This document shows, one piece after another, positions 1 through 11,045 of a DNA stretch of 64,000 bases. Position 1 is the first letter of the stretch. Each line of letters opens with the position of its first letter. The notes below the pieces were generated by a model that made no database searches, was not told the DNA's origin, and saw nothing but the letters and a program-made list of their open reading frames with translations. The stretch covers positions 1 through 64,000 of the forward strand of contig ML769576.1 in the NCBI GenBank assembly GCA_009733575.1. Reading direction: 5' to 3'. The DNA is from Gymnopus androsaceus JB14 (taxonomy: Eukaryota > Basidiomycota > Agaricomycetes > Agaricales > Omphalotaceae). The position numbers were made by a program, and so were the translations under genes.

Positions 1-309
1 CGGATACGCAAAGTCGTTTGTTGAGTCGGCGTACTTGACCCGTGCTTTGGTGTTTGCTTTCCCCTCGATTAGTTCAGCGCGTCGTCGTACGTTAGTTGGC
101 TTTTCAAAACCTCCCTCCAAATATAAAACCTTGTTCATTGCGCACTATCTGTGTCAACTGTCAAGTGCTTTTCTCTTCGAATCAATTAGTAGTCGAGGGA
201 ACCTTTGACAACCTCCTTCCTCGCATTAAATTAAAACCTTTTGGATTATATCTGATTGGGGTGATTGTTGTCTGGTTGGTTTTCATACCCAGCACAAATC
301 TAACTCATC
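1..309. repeat. Left arm of a 309-bp inverted repeat
   Basis: The stretch is the near-exact reverse complement of 6606-6914. Position 1 pairs with 6914, so the true repeat may extend left of the window. Both arms end inward at a shared TAACTCATCA and then run into CCTGAGG-rich low-complexity DNA. The arms have no convincing coding capacity. They could be termini of a large non-autonomous DNA element or two solo LTRs in opposite orientation; no target duplication can be tested because the left flank is missing. Confidence 0.85.
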
Positions 310-311
310 AC

Positions 312-490
312 TGTCCTGAGGCATCCTGGGGCAACCTGAGGCAGCCTGAGGATATCCTCAGAATTCCTAGGAGGCTTAGGAGGCTTAGGAGACCTAGGAG
401 ACCTAGGATAACTGAGGTGTCCAAAGTTTTTGCATTATTCCTAGGTGGCCTAGGCTGCCTAAGTGACCTGGGGTCATCCTGGGCCCAGAC
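312..490. repeat. CCTGAGG/CCTAGG word array
   Basis: Short words built on CCTGAGG, CCTGGGG and CCTAGGA are iterated about 20 times, first in one orientation and then as their complements, so the segment can fold on itself. The same words recur at 6530-6605 and 8657-8812. No protein is supported here; the arginine/leucine-rich reading frames on both strands are by-products of the repeat. Confidence 0.7.
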
Positions 491-985
491 CATTTTTCCT
501 GATGCTATGGGACACAAGCACAATTCACGCTCAAGATCTACTGTGTCATCACTGATCGTGAATTGAATGGGCAACCAAATATGTACAAATTGACACGGCT
601 TTTGCAGGCATTGCCAGTGCTCACTATGATGCATGACAAACATGGATTTTAGTTCAGTTCAGAGGTGCCCATGATGCATGACTGAACACTTGATTGAGAT
701 GGTACAGTAGCCACAAGATAGCAAACTTGCGTGAATTTATTTGCATTAAGCCCTTGACTCAAGAAAGTCATTTAAGGACCAAAATTCAATGCATTTATGC
801 TTTTGCAATGTGGCAGACTGGATGAATGTTGGAGGAGTACAGTGTTTTGGCAGTGTTCTGAGTTGATCTGAGCCGGATCGGAGGAGATTACATCAGATAT
901 TGGCATCTAAATACAAGTGCCCAAATGATCCGCCTTAGGTGACAGACTCTCTACACATTTTTATGATTGTGTAGTTGTCTGTTTA
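491..985. other. Gene-free stretch
   Basis: No supported gene. A short piece around 670-715 (phrase TGACTGAACACTTG followed by TACAGTAG) resembles 10595-10630, which suggests a dispersed repeat fragment. Confidence 0.5.
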
Positions 986-987
986 TA

Positions 988-1970
988 AGATAGAGGACAG
1001 GCAAACCCGGCCAACCCCATGTGAGTATGTCACACATTACATCACACTCCTTATTTAGTAATTTTCCATGCGTAAACTCTTCTTTGCCTCTTATTAGCCC
1101 AACCAGAGTTGTTATACAAAATCCACCTTGAACATTTCATTTAAATACATCTCATAAGGTTATCCAACTTTACCTGTGATTTTTCAATGGAATCTGTGCG
1201 AGTTATATACAAAATACTATCAAGATGTATGAGTATTGCTAATTACAAGTGAAGAAGTGTACACTATAACTATATACAAGCAAAGATATGATACATATAT
1301 GATCATGGAATCATGGATACAGGATAAGTATATACAATGCAATAATAACAATAAGAATATGTACTAGGTGATGTTTTTGTCGAGCAGTTCTTGCATGATT
1401 GAATCAGGAAGTATACACCGGTGACCTCTGTATTTGCGAGCAGCCCAAGCAGCTTGTCATCCATTCAGTCCTCAAGCATAAGTATCCATGAATCAGTAAG
1501 TCCATACAACAAATCAACGGATTGTAATCAAAGGAACCTGCTCCAATGCTTCCAAGGTGTTCCGATGAAGGTCCTCCTCTCTACTGGACTCCAGATAAAA
1601 GCAATAGATCCAGTTTGAAACATGGCTCTGTACCCAATTTTTGCACTTGCCCATCTTGTAAACATGAAGAAAAAGAAAGTAAATGATGGAAAAGCTTAAA
1701 TGGAAATCTTACTTTTGATGATTAGCGCGATTAGCAGAAGTAGCCAGAATTGTATCTCATATTTCTCTCTCATTTTTTAGTTTAAAAGCATAGAAAAAAG
1801 CTGATCATTAAGATGAGATACGTTCTCATTGATCATTGGGAGCAGATTTTGTCAATAGCCCTTAGAAAGAGCACAATTTATTGAAAAGTAGCTATACTGA
1901 TGAGAATTACCAAATACAGGGCATCACAATCTGCCACGTGGGGTTGGCCGGGTTTGCCTGTCCTCTATCT
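988..1970. mobile_element. Tc1/mariner-like MITE with 32-bp TIRs
   Basis: A 983-bp element has perfect inverted ends of about 32 bp starting AGATAGAGGACAGGCAAACC at the left and its complement at the right. It is flanked by TA at 986-987 and 1971-1972, the classical mariner target duplication. The interior is AT-rich and has no transposase, so it is non-autonomous. A related outer flank phrase (GTCTGTTTATAAGA) recurs near 55510. TIRs and TA duplication are seen directly; the superfamily is inferred from the TA site. Confidence 0.75.
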
Positions 1971-1972
1971 TA

Positions 1973-3861
1973 AGAGACTAGAGCTATTGCCAGATTGGGC
2001 AATCGAGCCATCCGCATTTACCCTATCTGGTTCCGTTTTTTATTCAGTATATGTGCTTGATGCACCATCTTTATTGTCTGGTTATTTGGTTAATAGATAT
2101 TATAGATAGTTCAACCTATCATTAAAAATCCTATATCTATACTCACAGCTCTGGTTCGGAAATAATCAGGCAATAATACGCCAAATTTTTGGCAAGACCT
2201 TGAGAACACAATTCTTGACAAGTTCACTTCTAGAGACGGTATAAGAGAGCTATAGTGAGCCTGAGCTGATAGCTGTAACGAGTCTAATAAGTGTGGAAGT
2301 ACTTGGACCAACAGAGCCACGGTATTGAACTAAATATCAGCTCTAAGTAGTTTGTAGGAATCCATAGTCCGGTAGCAGAGTCTCACTGGCATGTCAACGC
2401 CAGAACTCATATTAAAAGAGGCACATTGCCCACATAGACTTGAGCTCAAAAGGATACACTCTGAAGACAAGTAACTCAGGGATTATGGAAGGATATGGAC
2501 TTTGCAAAATGGGACAGAACCAATTCAAGTGGGCTGATGCCGAGATTGTCATGATAGCCAAAGGGTACTTCGAAGCTTGATACCGAGGAAGCGCTAATAA
2601 TCTGTTTGGCGCTGAACAATGGATAAATGGCGTATGCCAAAAGAATGAAACAAGAACAAGAGGATTGATGAAGCCAAGAGAGCATACATAGACCCTCGAA
2701 GTGACGTGTACCAGTATTGGAAGGCGTACATGTCTGCCGAGAAATGGAAGAAACAATGTGTAATAGACAGAGATTTGAGCTAGGAGAATAACACCATACA
2801 TTAGTTGGTGTTTTCCTGCATGAATATACTGCAGGGATATAGAGATATGGGTATGGTTGGAAAGCTACAAGGAAGGAGAATGATAATACGAAAGAAGGAA
2901 AGGAGGACACAATAAGTTACGACGAGAAACAGAACTATGATGAGATTAGTGAGCACAGCACTGGACATGCATCAGCTACATAGCAGGACGCGTCGCCCAG
3001 GAAAGGACCAAAGGTGTATAACCCAGATAGAAATAGGGTATAATACCCATAAGAAGCATACAAACGGACATTAGGATTGCAGATATATGCATATACGGAC
3101 TACTTTACTATAAATTCTCCTTTTTTCTGAACAAGTTGTACCATTTCTCCGGATTCTCGAAGTACTTTATTATTTAAACGGCGTCTGGCTGAGAGTAGTA
3201 TAAAAGCCTAGCTATATTTCCTTTGCAAAACAAGTTACCTTTGGACCTCATTTGTTGCTAGTGTGAATCCTTGTTGACGTAGCTATGGCTGAGACAGGAA
3301 AGATACCACTCCCTTGTGAACCAAAGTAATACTTCGTGTGGTACGGAAAGAGTTGTTTATTGCACCCAGTGTTAGAAGACTTATAATCCTAATGACTGTG
3401 AAAACCCCAACTTATATCAAGTCAAATTGTTGTTTTAGTTTCGAGGAGTCTAGTGTGACCACCAAGAAATGACCATCTGTTGCAACTGAGCTCAGGTGTA
3501 CAGGAAACAAACTGTCTGTTGTCCTGAGTGGTTTTGCCCTACTGTTGGGAATCACTTTGTTGAACCAAGCCATATTGTTGGTGGTTCTTTTTGTTGTCAT
3601 TGTTATATTGTTGCCCCTATCATTGCCCCAAATCAGTATAGATTGATCAGAAAAGGAGATCCTATCCTTCAATCATCTACCTGCATCACTTTGAGAAACA
3701 CCAGTCACTTTCGAGAGACGGATAGAGTATTTTCTTTGCGGAACCTTTGACAATGCACCCTCGCTATTTAAATTGATAGCCAAACCCCCTGTGTTCCAAT
3801 TGCTTAGTGTTGAGTGCTCTACACTACTTGAACCAATGGACCGACAGCTCATTAGCAACGG
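1973..3861. other. Gene-free stretch, possibly decayed coding DNA
   Basis: No recognisable domain. Overlapping open frames of 129 and 144 codons on the minus strand (2412-2910) have hydrophobic, low-complexity translations and no family signature. I see no intron-exon structure or transposase motif. It is most likely old transposon debris. Confidence 0.4.
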
Positions 3862-3869
3862 GATTTTGG

Positions 3870-4535
3870 TAGGGCTTACCACCGTGACCATAAACCACGG
3901 TCCACAGTCACCATATTATGGTCATGGTACTGTCCCATACTGTCCCATAACCCATCTGGCAAAAAGAAATTACGGATGGTTCACAGTACGGTTTCAACCG
4001 TGTTTGAGCATACCATGTTACCATTTACGGCCATACGTATGGTTAACACTTGGTCAACGCATTTTGAGACCCTTGTTCAGCTTTTGAATGACACAAATGG
4101 CTTCTATTATATATTGGTTGTATATTGGACTATATTTGATTCTATACAACCTTAACCTATGTTTCCAAACTAGCAGTTTTATCACTTGCATTGAGCATGA
4201 CTTCTATGTGACTTGGATGTGACTGTTCCAAAAGGTCAAAAGTTGGCTTAGACTTGACTCTAGAGCTCCTATTACTTGTTTATAGTAGAGAAAATACCTA
4301 ATCAACAGTAAATAGCAAGGTATAACTATCTTTGAGGACAATCTTTGGTACATTATTACATATGCTATATGTGTGGGGACATGGCCGTGACTACCATATA
4401 CAGGTTCAACAGACAGTAACTGTACCGTGAATGGTCTTGTAAATATAATTTATGGTATGGTCATGGGTCAACTGTATGAAATACGGTCTGTGAAACTCAC
4501 AGCCGTGAACATATACGGGACAGTGGTAAGCCCTA
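3870..4535. mobile_element. hAT-like MITE with 8-bp TSD
   Basis: The ends are inverted: TAGGGCTTACCACCGT at the left and the complement of TAGGGCTTACCACTGT at the right. Flanks GATTTTGG (3862-3869) and GATTCTGG (4536-4543) form an 8-bp target duplication with one mismatch, which is hAT-like. Subterminal regions repeat short CCGTGA/ATGGTCATG/ACGGT words on both strands, as expected for transposase binding sites. There is no transposase ORF. The element is 666 bp. Confidence 0.8.
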
Positions 4536-5509
4536 GATTCTGGCATCAAATAAATCATTTTCCGGATTTAATCTACACTTCGACCAATTTTCAACCAAAA
4601 ATTTAGAGCCATGTTAATTTTGCAATGGCAATCCAAATTACATCTGATTTGCTTGATATATCAGTGTGAATCTGGTGTAAAAATCTGGTTTGAAACCAAA
4701 ATTATTTTGCCTGGTTCTAATCCAAACGCCGCAGCAACAGGGATCTGGCATGACTTAATGAGAGCACCCCACATCTCTTTTCCTCCTTTCAACCTGTTGG
4801 ATTAGACCCTGAGATGTGAGCAAAGGAGGGAAAAATCTGTATAGGCAGGGAACCCGCAGCAAATGCACAAGGATTCCGGTAGCAACGGTACAGGTTATAT
4901 ATGTAAGTAAGATAGGGGAATTGGGAAAATAGATAAAAAGGGCAGCGGCGGTGTGAGTGCTGGACTGGATACTGATCAATATTCCAACACAACCATCATC
5001 AACATCCCCCAAGTCTTGCATTCAAAGTGTTCAAACTCCCTCAAAACTCCTGAACAAGATCAAAGTTGTGAATCCTCTGCAAGCAATGCAAGTACCTATA
5101 CAAACACTCTTGAACATATCTTCTTTATTATCTTATTTTCATTACCATGAAGTGCTGATGTGGTCAGCCAATGGTGTCCTGTATGAACTGACTTTATTTG
5201 CTTTCATACTTTCAATTTCCTTTCAACTTCCTTTGCGACTCCCTTGGCTTTGATGATGGTGGGTTATAGGTGAGTTTTGAGTGCCTTTTCGTAACCATTT
5301 AATAATAAGTACATTATTTGCTAGTGCACCAGCAATATCACTGAAGTGACCAAGCTTGTAGGGGAGTGTACCATTCCAGTCTACAAGGAAAAGTAACTAG
5401 TTAGATAGTCCAAAGTGTTACAATCCAGTATCTAATATGATCAAAATCCACAGGAAATCCAGGGCCCTGGAATCCATAAGGCTAGGACCTCTGGCACCCC
5501 TTGGTTATG

Positions 5510-5612
5510 GAATCCATGCACTAGTAAAAATAGTAGTGCATGGATTCCATGCACTAGTAAATATAGTAGTCCATGGATCCATACACTAGTAGATATAGTA
5601 GTGCATGGATTC
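5510..5612. repeat. 33-bp tandem repeat
   Basis: About three copies of a 33-bp unit containing CATGCACTAGTAAATATAGT lie head to tail (phase points 5515, 5548, 5580). Each unit contains the self-complementary GTGCATGGATTCCATGCAC, so the array can form hairpins. Confidence 0.75.
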
Positions 5613-5645
5613 GCAACCTACCTCTGCTGATCCCATCAGCCCTCA

Positions 5646-5756
5646 TGTGACACTGTCACACAAACTACAAATTAAACTTTTGACTACAATGAGGATGGAT
5701 TCCAGAAGGAGAGCTGGGGTTAAGGTATACTGTATATGTAGTGTGACAGTGTCACA
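5646..5756. mobile_element. 111-bp palindromic mini-element
   Basis: The perfect 16-bp inverted ends TGTGACACTGTCACAC (5646-5661) and its complement (5741-5756) enclose about 80 bp without coding capacity. Each end is itself palindromic. No clear target duplication is visible, so the superfamily is unassigned. Confidence 0.5.
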
Positions 5757-6529
5757 TGTGTCAAACATTTGGGCATGAGGTGCCATAATCAGTGGAAACA
5801 TCATGAAAAATTGTGAAAATAGTTCCCTTATTTCCATCATTTTATAGACTGTCTATGGTGTGGCAGTCTTGTCTCGTACCTTCAACAATCAAGATTGTCC
5901 TTGAAGGTATAAATACATTCTCTTATCGATTCTTTTCGTCTCGTTTCCACTTTGCCACTTGTAATGTGTCCTTCTTGACCAAGTGGTTCATGAAGCCCTA
6001 GGCGCCAACATCCTTTTTCAAGTTCCACCATCACCATGTAACCACTCAACTGAGCACCATTTCCTCTCTCTCTCGTCTCTGTATGGATCTTGAACGTTGA
6101 ACACAGGATTCTTTGGACAATTTGCAGACTGTATTCAGCCGCGATCAACTCTGAAACAATCTCATGCTGTGTACCCTTTATCATGCTGTCTTTTGTCTCA
6201 TCACCAATTTCAGGCTGTACTCAGCTGAATCGAGCTGAGAACAGAAAGCCTCCTTATCAAAGGATTCTGCAATGATGCTGGCATTCCTAGTACTGAGAAG
6301 GCCACTGAAATTATCAAGGGAAGTACTAATCTTTCACACCCCAGTATTGGTCTGCACAAGGAGCAGAGGAACTTCGTAGTACTGTTAGCTTTCAGCCTGA
6401 AAATAGATCACATTAAATAATAGTAATAATACTAGATGCCCTAGTAGTCAGAGCTGGGATGCACATTATGGTTATATTATCATTTAAAGCTACATCATTG
6501 AGTGACTGTTAAAGCCTAAGCTTGGATAG

Positions 6530-6605
6530 AACTGAGGTTGCCTGAGGTGTCCTGGAGCATCCTGAGGTGTCCTGAGGTGTCCTGGGGCATCCTGGGGCAT
6601 CCTGA
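6530..6605. repeat. CCTGAGG word array
   Basis: CCTGAGGTGTCCTG-type words are iterated about seven times, immediately inside the right inverted-repeat arm. This mirrors the array at 312-490 inside the left arm. Confidence 0.7.
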
Positions 6606-6914
6606 TGATGAGTTAGATTTGTGCTGGGTATGAAAACCAACCAAACAACAATCACCCCAATCAGATATAATCCAAAAGGTTTAATTTAATGCGAGGAAGG
6701 AGGTTGTCAAAGGTTCCCTCGACTACTAATTGATTCGAAGAGAAAAGCACTTGACAGTTGACACAGATAGTGCGCAATGAACAAGGTTTTATATTTGGAG
6801 GGAGGTTTTGAAAAGCCAACTAACGTACGACGACGCGCTGAACTAATCGAGGGGAAAGCAAACACCAAAGCACGGGTCAAGTACGCCGACTCAACAAACG
6901 ACTTTGCGTATCCG
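6606..6914. repeat. Right arm of the 309-bp inverted repeat
   Basis: Reverse complement of 1-309 with very few differences. Its outer end is followed by a further direct copy of its terminal 52 bp (6921-6972). Confidence 0.85.
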
Positions 6915-6972
6915 CGGTGAAACACCAAAGCACGGGTCAAGTACGCCGACTCAACAAACGACTTTGCGTATC
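6861..6972. repeat. 60-bp-period direct repeat at the arm end
   Basis: The 52 bp from 6861-6912 (starting AACACCAAAGCACGGGTCAA) recur exactly at 6921-6972, separated by CGCGGTGA. This could be a slippage product or the scar of an element terminus. Confidence 0.85.
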
Positions 6973-6973
6973 T

Positions 6974-8650
6974 CGGGAGCCTTTACGTCGCCGCGCAATG
7001 ATACTCCAACTCTCAGGGATTCCCGCGAGTTACCTAACAAGCTTATACGACCGCCGCGCAAGTCACTCGAGTAGGCGTTTTTAACACACTCAGCGAAGAG
7101 CGGGCAAGGGGTAGAATCTGTTGGTAAAGCTAGGTAACACTCCGAGAAGCTTCCTCCCTAAAACTAGACCAAGCCGACAGTTGGGTCCAAGACCTTTCCT
7201 AATTAACAACGGGCTCGTCGAGGTGTGCACGTTAGGCTCCACCTGCGGTCCTAAGACTGATGTGACCTCTCTTCAAGATGAAAACCAGGAATGCTCGACT
7301 TAATAGCCGGGAAGTAGAATGAACAGCCTCAGTATTATCGAGGTTACAAGAAGGCCACCCGTTTCAAAGGTTGTAGAGGACGATGCAGACGCGTCTGAGC
7401 GTGTACGAATCACTACAGGTCCTAAGATAGAAATGCGTTTCAGGTATCAAGTCTAACTTGGATTGCCACGTAGAATGTAGCTACCCTTATATACTGGTAC
7501 ATCTCGGAAAAATACTAAAACAAAGAAATAATATGAAAGAGATCGAGACATGTCCATAAATGTAAAATAATAAATAATCTTCCTCAATAAATCATCTCGG
7601 CACACCTAATCTTGGGAAATTCATAACTCGGAATGGCAATGCTTGGAATTTGGTCCTAGATGAACTCGAGTCACTTTCTTTTGCCTCGGAAACTGTGCAG
7701 GTCCTCCAAATTTATGACTCGGTGAAGTTCTATGGTGTTCGAAACATTCCATGAACAGCCCTCGGAAGTATATCCATTTTTGCCTTGCCAATAGCGAGCT
7801 AGACATTATGCCTAGTTCCGTGTGGACTCAAGCCTAGATGCCTTGTAGCACATGGGTCTCGGAACAACACTGAAGCTCGGACAGGAATTATTCCTAGTCA
7901 TTCCTTGCTCTAAGAGTGATTGCGATGAGGTTGATCAGGTGGCCACGTTGGTGATGCCGCGGCAGGTATACCTCGGCACCCTCTAGCAATGCGCAACCCA
8001 AAAATACCCCATCCATTACACTTGCCTCGGAGTCCTAATGGAGCCTCGGGCATCCAGCTAGTACAACATTTGGTCTTGGAGAGTTTAGCTCGCCTAGATG
8101 ATTCTGTCATCCATGTTGCTTTTATCATCTCGGTCAAGAGACTTATGACATCGCGGGAGTGTTTCCCTTCATCGCGGCAGCTCCGGGCCGGAGTTACCGG
8201 ACATTCTGCGATGAGATTGCCTAGGCAAGCTTTCATCTGGTCAAGAGTTTTCATCTCGGCAGAGTAACATTGTAAATTTTGTATAACCAACTCGTTGGGC
8301 TGCACCAAGTGCTGCCTCGGAAACTTCAATCCCTCGGGTATGTCTTTTGATTGTCTAGCCTAGTAATAATTATATGTGGGCTCGGAATAGCCTTGCTCAT
8401 CAACTCGGTATCCGCCGAGCTTGACTTGCTACACCATACAATGCATAGGACTTGGAACGAGATGCATTCACAAAGTTAAGTGAGATACCATTAACGTGTA
8501 CCATCACTCTGCAATCTCTAGAGTACAATAGACTCTCAATAGACTTCAACTATCAGCTCGGGCTCACTATAGTTCTCGGTATAACCATATTGAGTATAAT
8601 ACAGAATCTAGGATTATCAATTCTGTACAGTTTCAGCTTTAGCCGAAAAA
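6974..8650. other. Gene-poor stretch with CTCGG-rich segment
   Basis: No family is recognisable. 7570-8440 is unusually dense in CTCGG/CCTCGGA. A 139-codon open frame on the minus strand (7910-8329) has a mixed, soluble-looking translation that could be a decayed retrotransposon gag, but no motif supports this. A short palindrome (GCCGAAAAATCGGC) lies near 8641-8654. Confidence 0.3.
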
Positions 8651-8656
8651 TCGGCA

Positions 8657-8812
8657 TATCACTGAGGTGTCCTCAAGGCTCCCTCAGGCTGCACTCAGGC
8701 TGTGTTAAGGCTGCAACCAGGCTCCCTCAGGTGTATTAGGATATGTGCAAATTCCTGAGTAACCTAGGTCATTTTAAGTAAGCCTATAAGGCCTCCCTAG
8801 GTGGCCTGGGCA
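8657..8812. repeat. CCTCAGG/CCTAGG word array
   Basis: Variants of CCTCAGGCTG and CCTAGG are iterated, the third array of this word family in the window after 312-490 and 6530-6605. A partial TTTGCTGATG, typical of the CATCAGCAAAACC family ends, follows at 8823. Confidence 0.6.
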
Positions 8813-8995
8813 CAAAATATCTTTGCTGATGTTACTCAAGTTGTACTCAAGTATTTTAGTATTAACTAATAAGAAAACCAATTTTTTGCCCAAGCAAAAC
8901 TTAAGTAAACCTTGAGAATTCCTCAAGTAAAAAACCACTTACTTGAGAAAAGCTGCCATAGATTTACCCAAATCCTCAATTCAAGCCGCTGGATC

Positions 8996-10317
8996 CTACA
9001 AAAGATGAACAGGATATCTACAAGGAAGGGCAGATGAGGAACATACAGGGTACCTGGGAACCACCAAAGCCTTGTAGGCCTTAGCCTGAGCAGCACTAGC
9101 AGCAGAAGCTGCAGCACTGTCTGCCAAAGTCTTCACTTCACCCTGAAGTAGCTCATACTCCACCTGACCATTCTTCAGCATCTGCTCCTGCTCCAAGTTC
9201 AGACAACACAGGTTGGCAAGCTGGGCTTCCAAGTGTCAAGTTTGCATATTGGCCATCTGGTTACAAGCCCTCTCAGTCTCAAGGTCCAGCTGAGCAGAGT
9301 TGAGATGCCTCTGCAATGATGGCCAACAACTCCTGCTGAAGAGCTCTGATATTGTTGTTGCGAAGGAGAGGCATGGGAGGCTAGAAGAAAATAAGGGATG
9401 AGTACAAGAGTCAGACAGAAGAGTTGAAGAAAGAAAGGGACATCTCACCAATGGTTCCCAACAAATCGGGAAGATCCAGCTGATGGCTGTCACTGTATGC
9501 ATCTCAAAGGTTGGTAATGGCAGGGTCACAACTGGAGGCAATGGCAACATGAGCCCTGTGGTAAGCATCTCCATCCAACCTGGGATGCTCAAGAACTCTG
9601 GGAGGAGGCCATATCTGACAGGGGATGGGGGACCAATGGTCAGGAAGATTAGAGGGAGGAACACCCAAGAGAGAAACCCTAAGGGAATGCACAGAAGGGG
9701 CAGGTGACAGAATAGGCAAAGGAACATGAGTGGGATTGGCCACAAGAGGCAGGCTGGGAGCTTTACAAGGAGGGGGGGAGACAGTCTGATGGTGTTGCGG
9801 GAGTACCACCAGGAAGGAGCATGGGAGGAGCTGTAGAAACTGGCCTAGGAGAGGTGGCACACATCCCCAAATGTGCCATGGCCACTTGGAAACTCAAACC
9901 ATGCAATGTCAAGGACCCAGCCTGTCATTGTTATCATTGCTGGACTCCCAGGGCCCTTTGCTGTTGGCGAGCATCCTTCTCATCCCACTCCTTTTCCATC
10001 ATACTCTCCTGCCAATGCTCCTTGATCGCCTGTTGTTCCTTGCACTGTTGCTCCGCTTCCAGGCAACGCTTAGTCTCAGCTGCAGCAAGATGAGCCTCCT
10101 CCTGCTCCTTGAAAAAGCGGGCCCAGCTTGCAGCAGCAACCTGGGCCTCTGCAGCCTCAAAAGCCTCCAGCTCTTGGGCCAGATCTGACCCAGGAGGAAC
10201 AATTACATTGCCGACTCGCAGAGGGACAGAAGGGGCAAGAGAACGAGCGGCACATCTGCAAAACCTGGTTGGTCTCCAGAGGTCTCCAGAGATCTCCAGA
10301 GCTCTGACAGCTGTCAA
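8996..10317 (-). pseudogene. Decayed coiled-coil protein gene
   Basis: Three minus-strand segments read as parts of one protein but lie in different frames. 10317-9934 encodes a Glu/Ala/Gln-rich helical stretch (around FEAAEAQVAAASWARFFKEQ). 9860-9504 is Pro/Ser-rich. 9360-8996 is again helical (around LEAQLANLCCLNLEQEQ). A plausible short intron (GTGAGATG...TTCTAG on the minus strand, about 9381-9450) separates the last two. Stops and frame changes near 9934 and 9237 argue for a broken gene or an undetected exon structure. No catalytic motif is visible and the family is not recognised. Part of its 5' end overlaps the word-array MITE at 10253-10430, which suggests that the element supplied or replaced the start. 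Confidence 0.4.
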
Positions 10318-10430
10318 AAAGCTGTCAAACTCCTCCAGACGTCTCTGGAGGTCTCTGGAGATCTCTGGAATTACTATCCTTGCTCCAGAGACAAAAGAAA
10401 TGTATTGTGATGGTACAGGTTTTGCTGATG
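10253..10430. mobile_element. CATCAGCAAAACC-type MITE, TCCAGAG word copy
   Basis: Left end CATCTGCAAAACCTGG and right end CAGGTTTTGCTGATG are inverted. The flanks are CA on both sides (10251-10252 and 10431-10432), a possible 2-bp target duplication. The interior iterates GTCTCCAGAG in one arm and its complement in the other, around a core containing GACAGCTGTC. An additional right-end sequence (CCAGGTTTTGCTGATG) lies at 10437-10452. Confidence 0.6.
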
Positions 10431-10624
10431 CATTATCCAGGTTTTGCTGATGTTTGAGGTTTTTAAAAGTATTTTTTCAGCCTTTATTTATTTTTGTTTC
10501 AGTTGCCAGTGTCATGGTGTTCACAACCCCAAGTGATCAGTGAGACCCTGCTGTTACCCTGCTGTGAATTGTTCATTTTTGGCCAATGTGACAAGTGACT
10601 GAACACTTGGTTGAAAGAATACAG

Positions 10625-10730
10625 TAGTGACTGCAGCTCCATGCTCTCCAGTCTTTGGAGACATATCCAATTCTCTAGATGCTACAGCGGCTACAGAAAA
10701 AATACAGGTCATGATGATGAGAACCTATCC
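10625..10730. repeat. Boundary repeat, copy 1
   Basis: The phrase starting AGTGACTGCAGCTCCATGCT and running to CTAGATGCTACAGC and a degenerate GATGATGAGAACC matches 37060-37190 and 63345-63455. This copy marks the left edge of the first duplicated block. Homology to copy 2 continues from here without a break into the Artemis-like gene. Confidence 0.75.
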
Positions 10731-11045
10731 CACTCAGAGTAAAATTCTACATTATATACCTATGAGAGTCCTTGATTACCATCATTAGATATTATATAAA
10801 AGGAGAAATAATCAATTATCAATGAGCATTTAAGGAGCATTGTGTTGAATATCAAGGTATATTTTCATTGTCGGCCCTACCCCCCAGTCATATGAACTAT
10901 CTATGGAAGGTTTTCTCTTATGTGGCCCGGCCCGGCCTGTTTTGCTTGACTCATACGAGGTCACCTGCTCGTGTGACTGACTCAGTTCCTTTTGTTCAGA
11001 TTCTAAAGCTTCGTTCTTAACGTTCATGCCATCGATATTTTATTC

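Larger units (their letters stand above)
4544..6529. other. Gene-free stretch with small repeats
   Basis: Nothing coding can be supported. The stretch contains a 33-bp tandem repeat (5510-5612) and a 111-bp palindromic mini-element (5646-5756), listed separately. Confidence 0.4.

Noticed and set aside
96..643. Leu/Arg-rich frames on both strands
   Set aside because: They come from the inverted arm and CCTGAGG/CCTAGG word array; no start context or family.
7910..8329. Possible retrotransposon gag
   Set aside because: No zinc knuckle, no neighbouring pol sequence and no LTRs; kept only as an unassigned frame in the stretch entry.
312..8812. CCTGAGG/CCTGGGG words as recombination hot-spot signals
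   Set aside because: Resemblance to known hot-spot motifs is too loose, and the words are better explained as repeat-array units.
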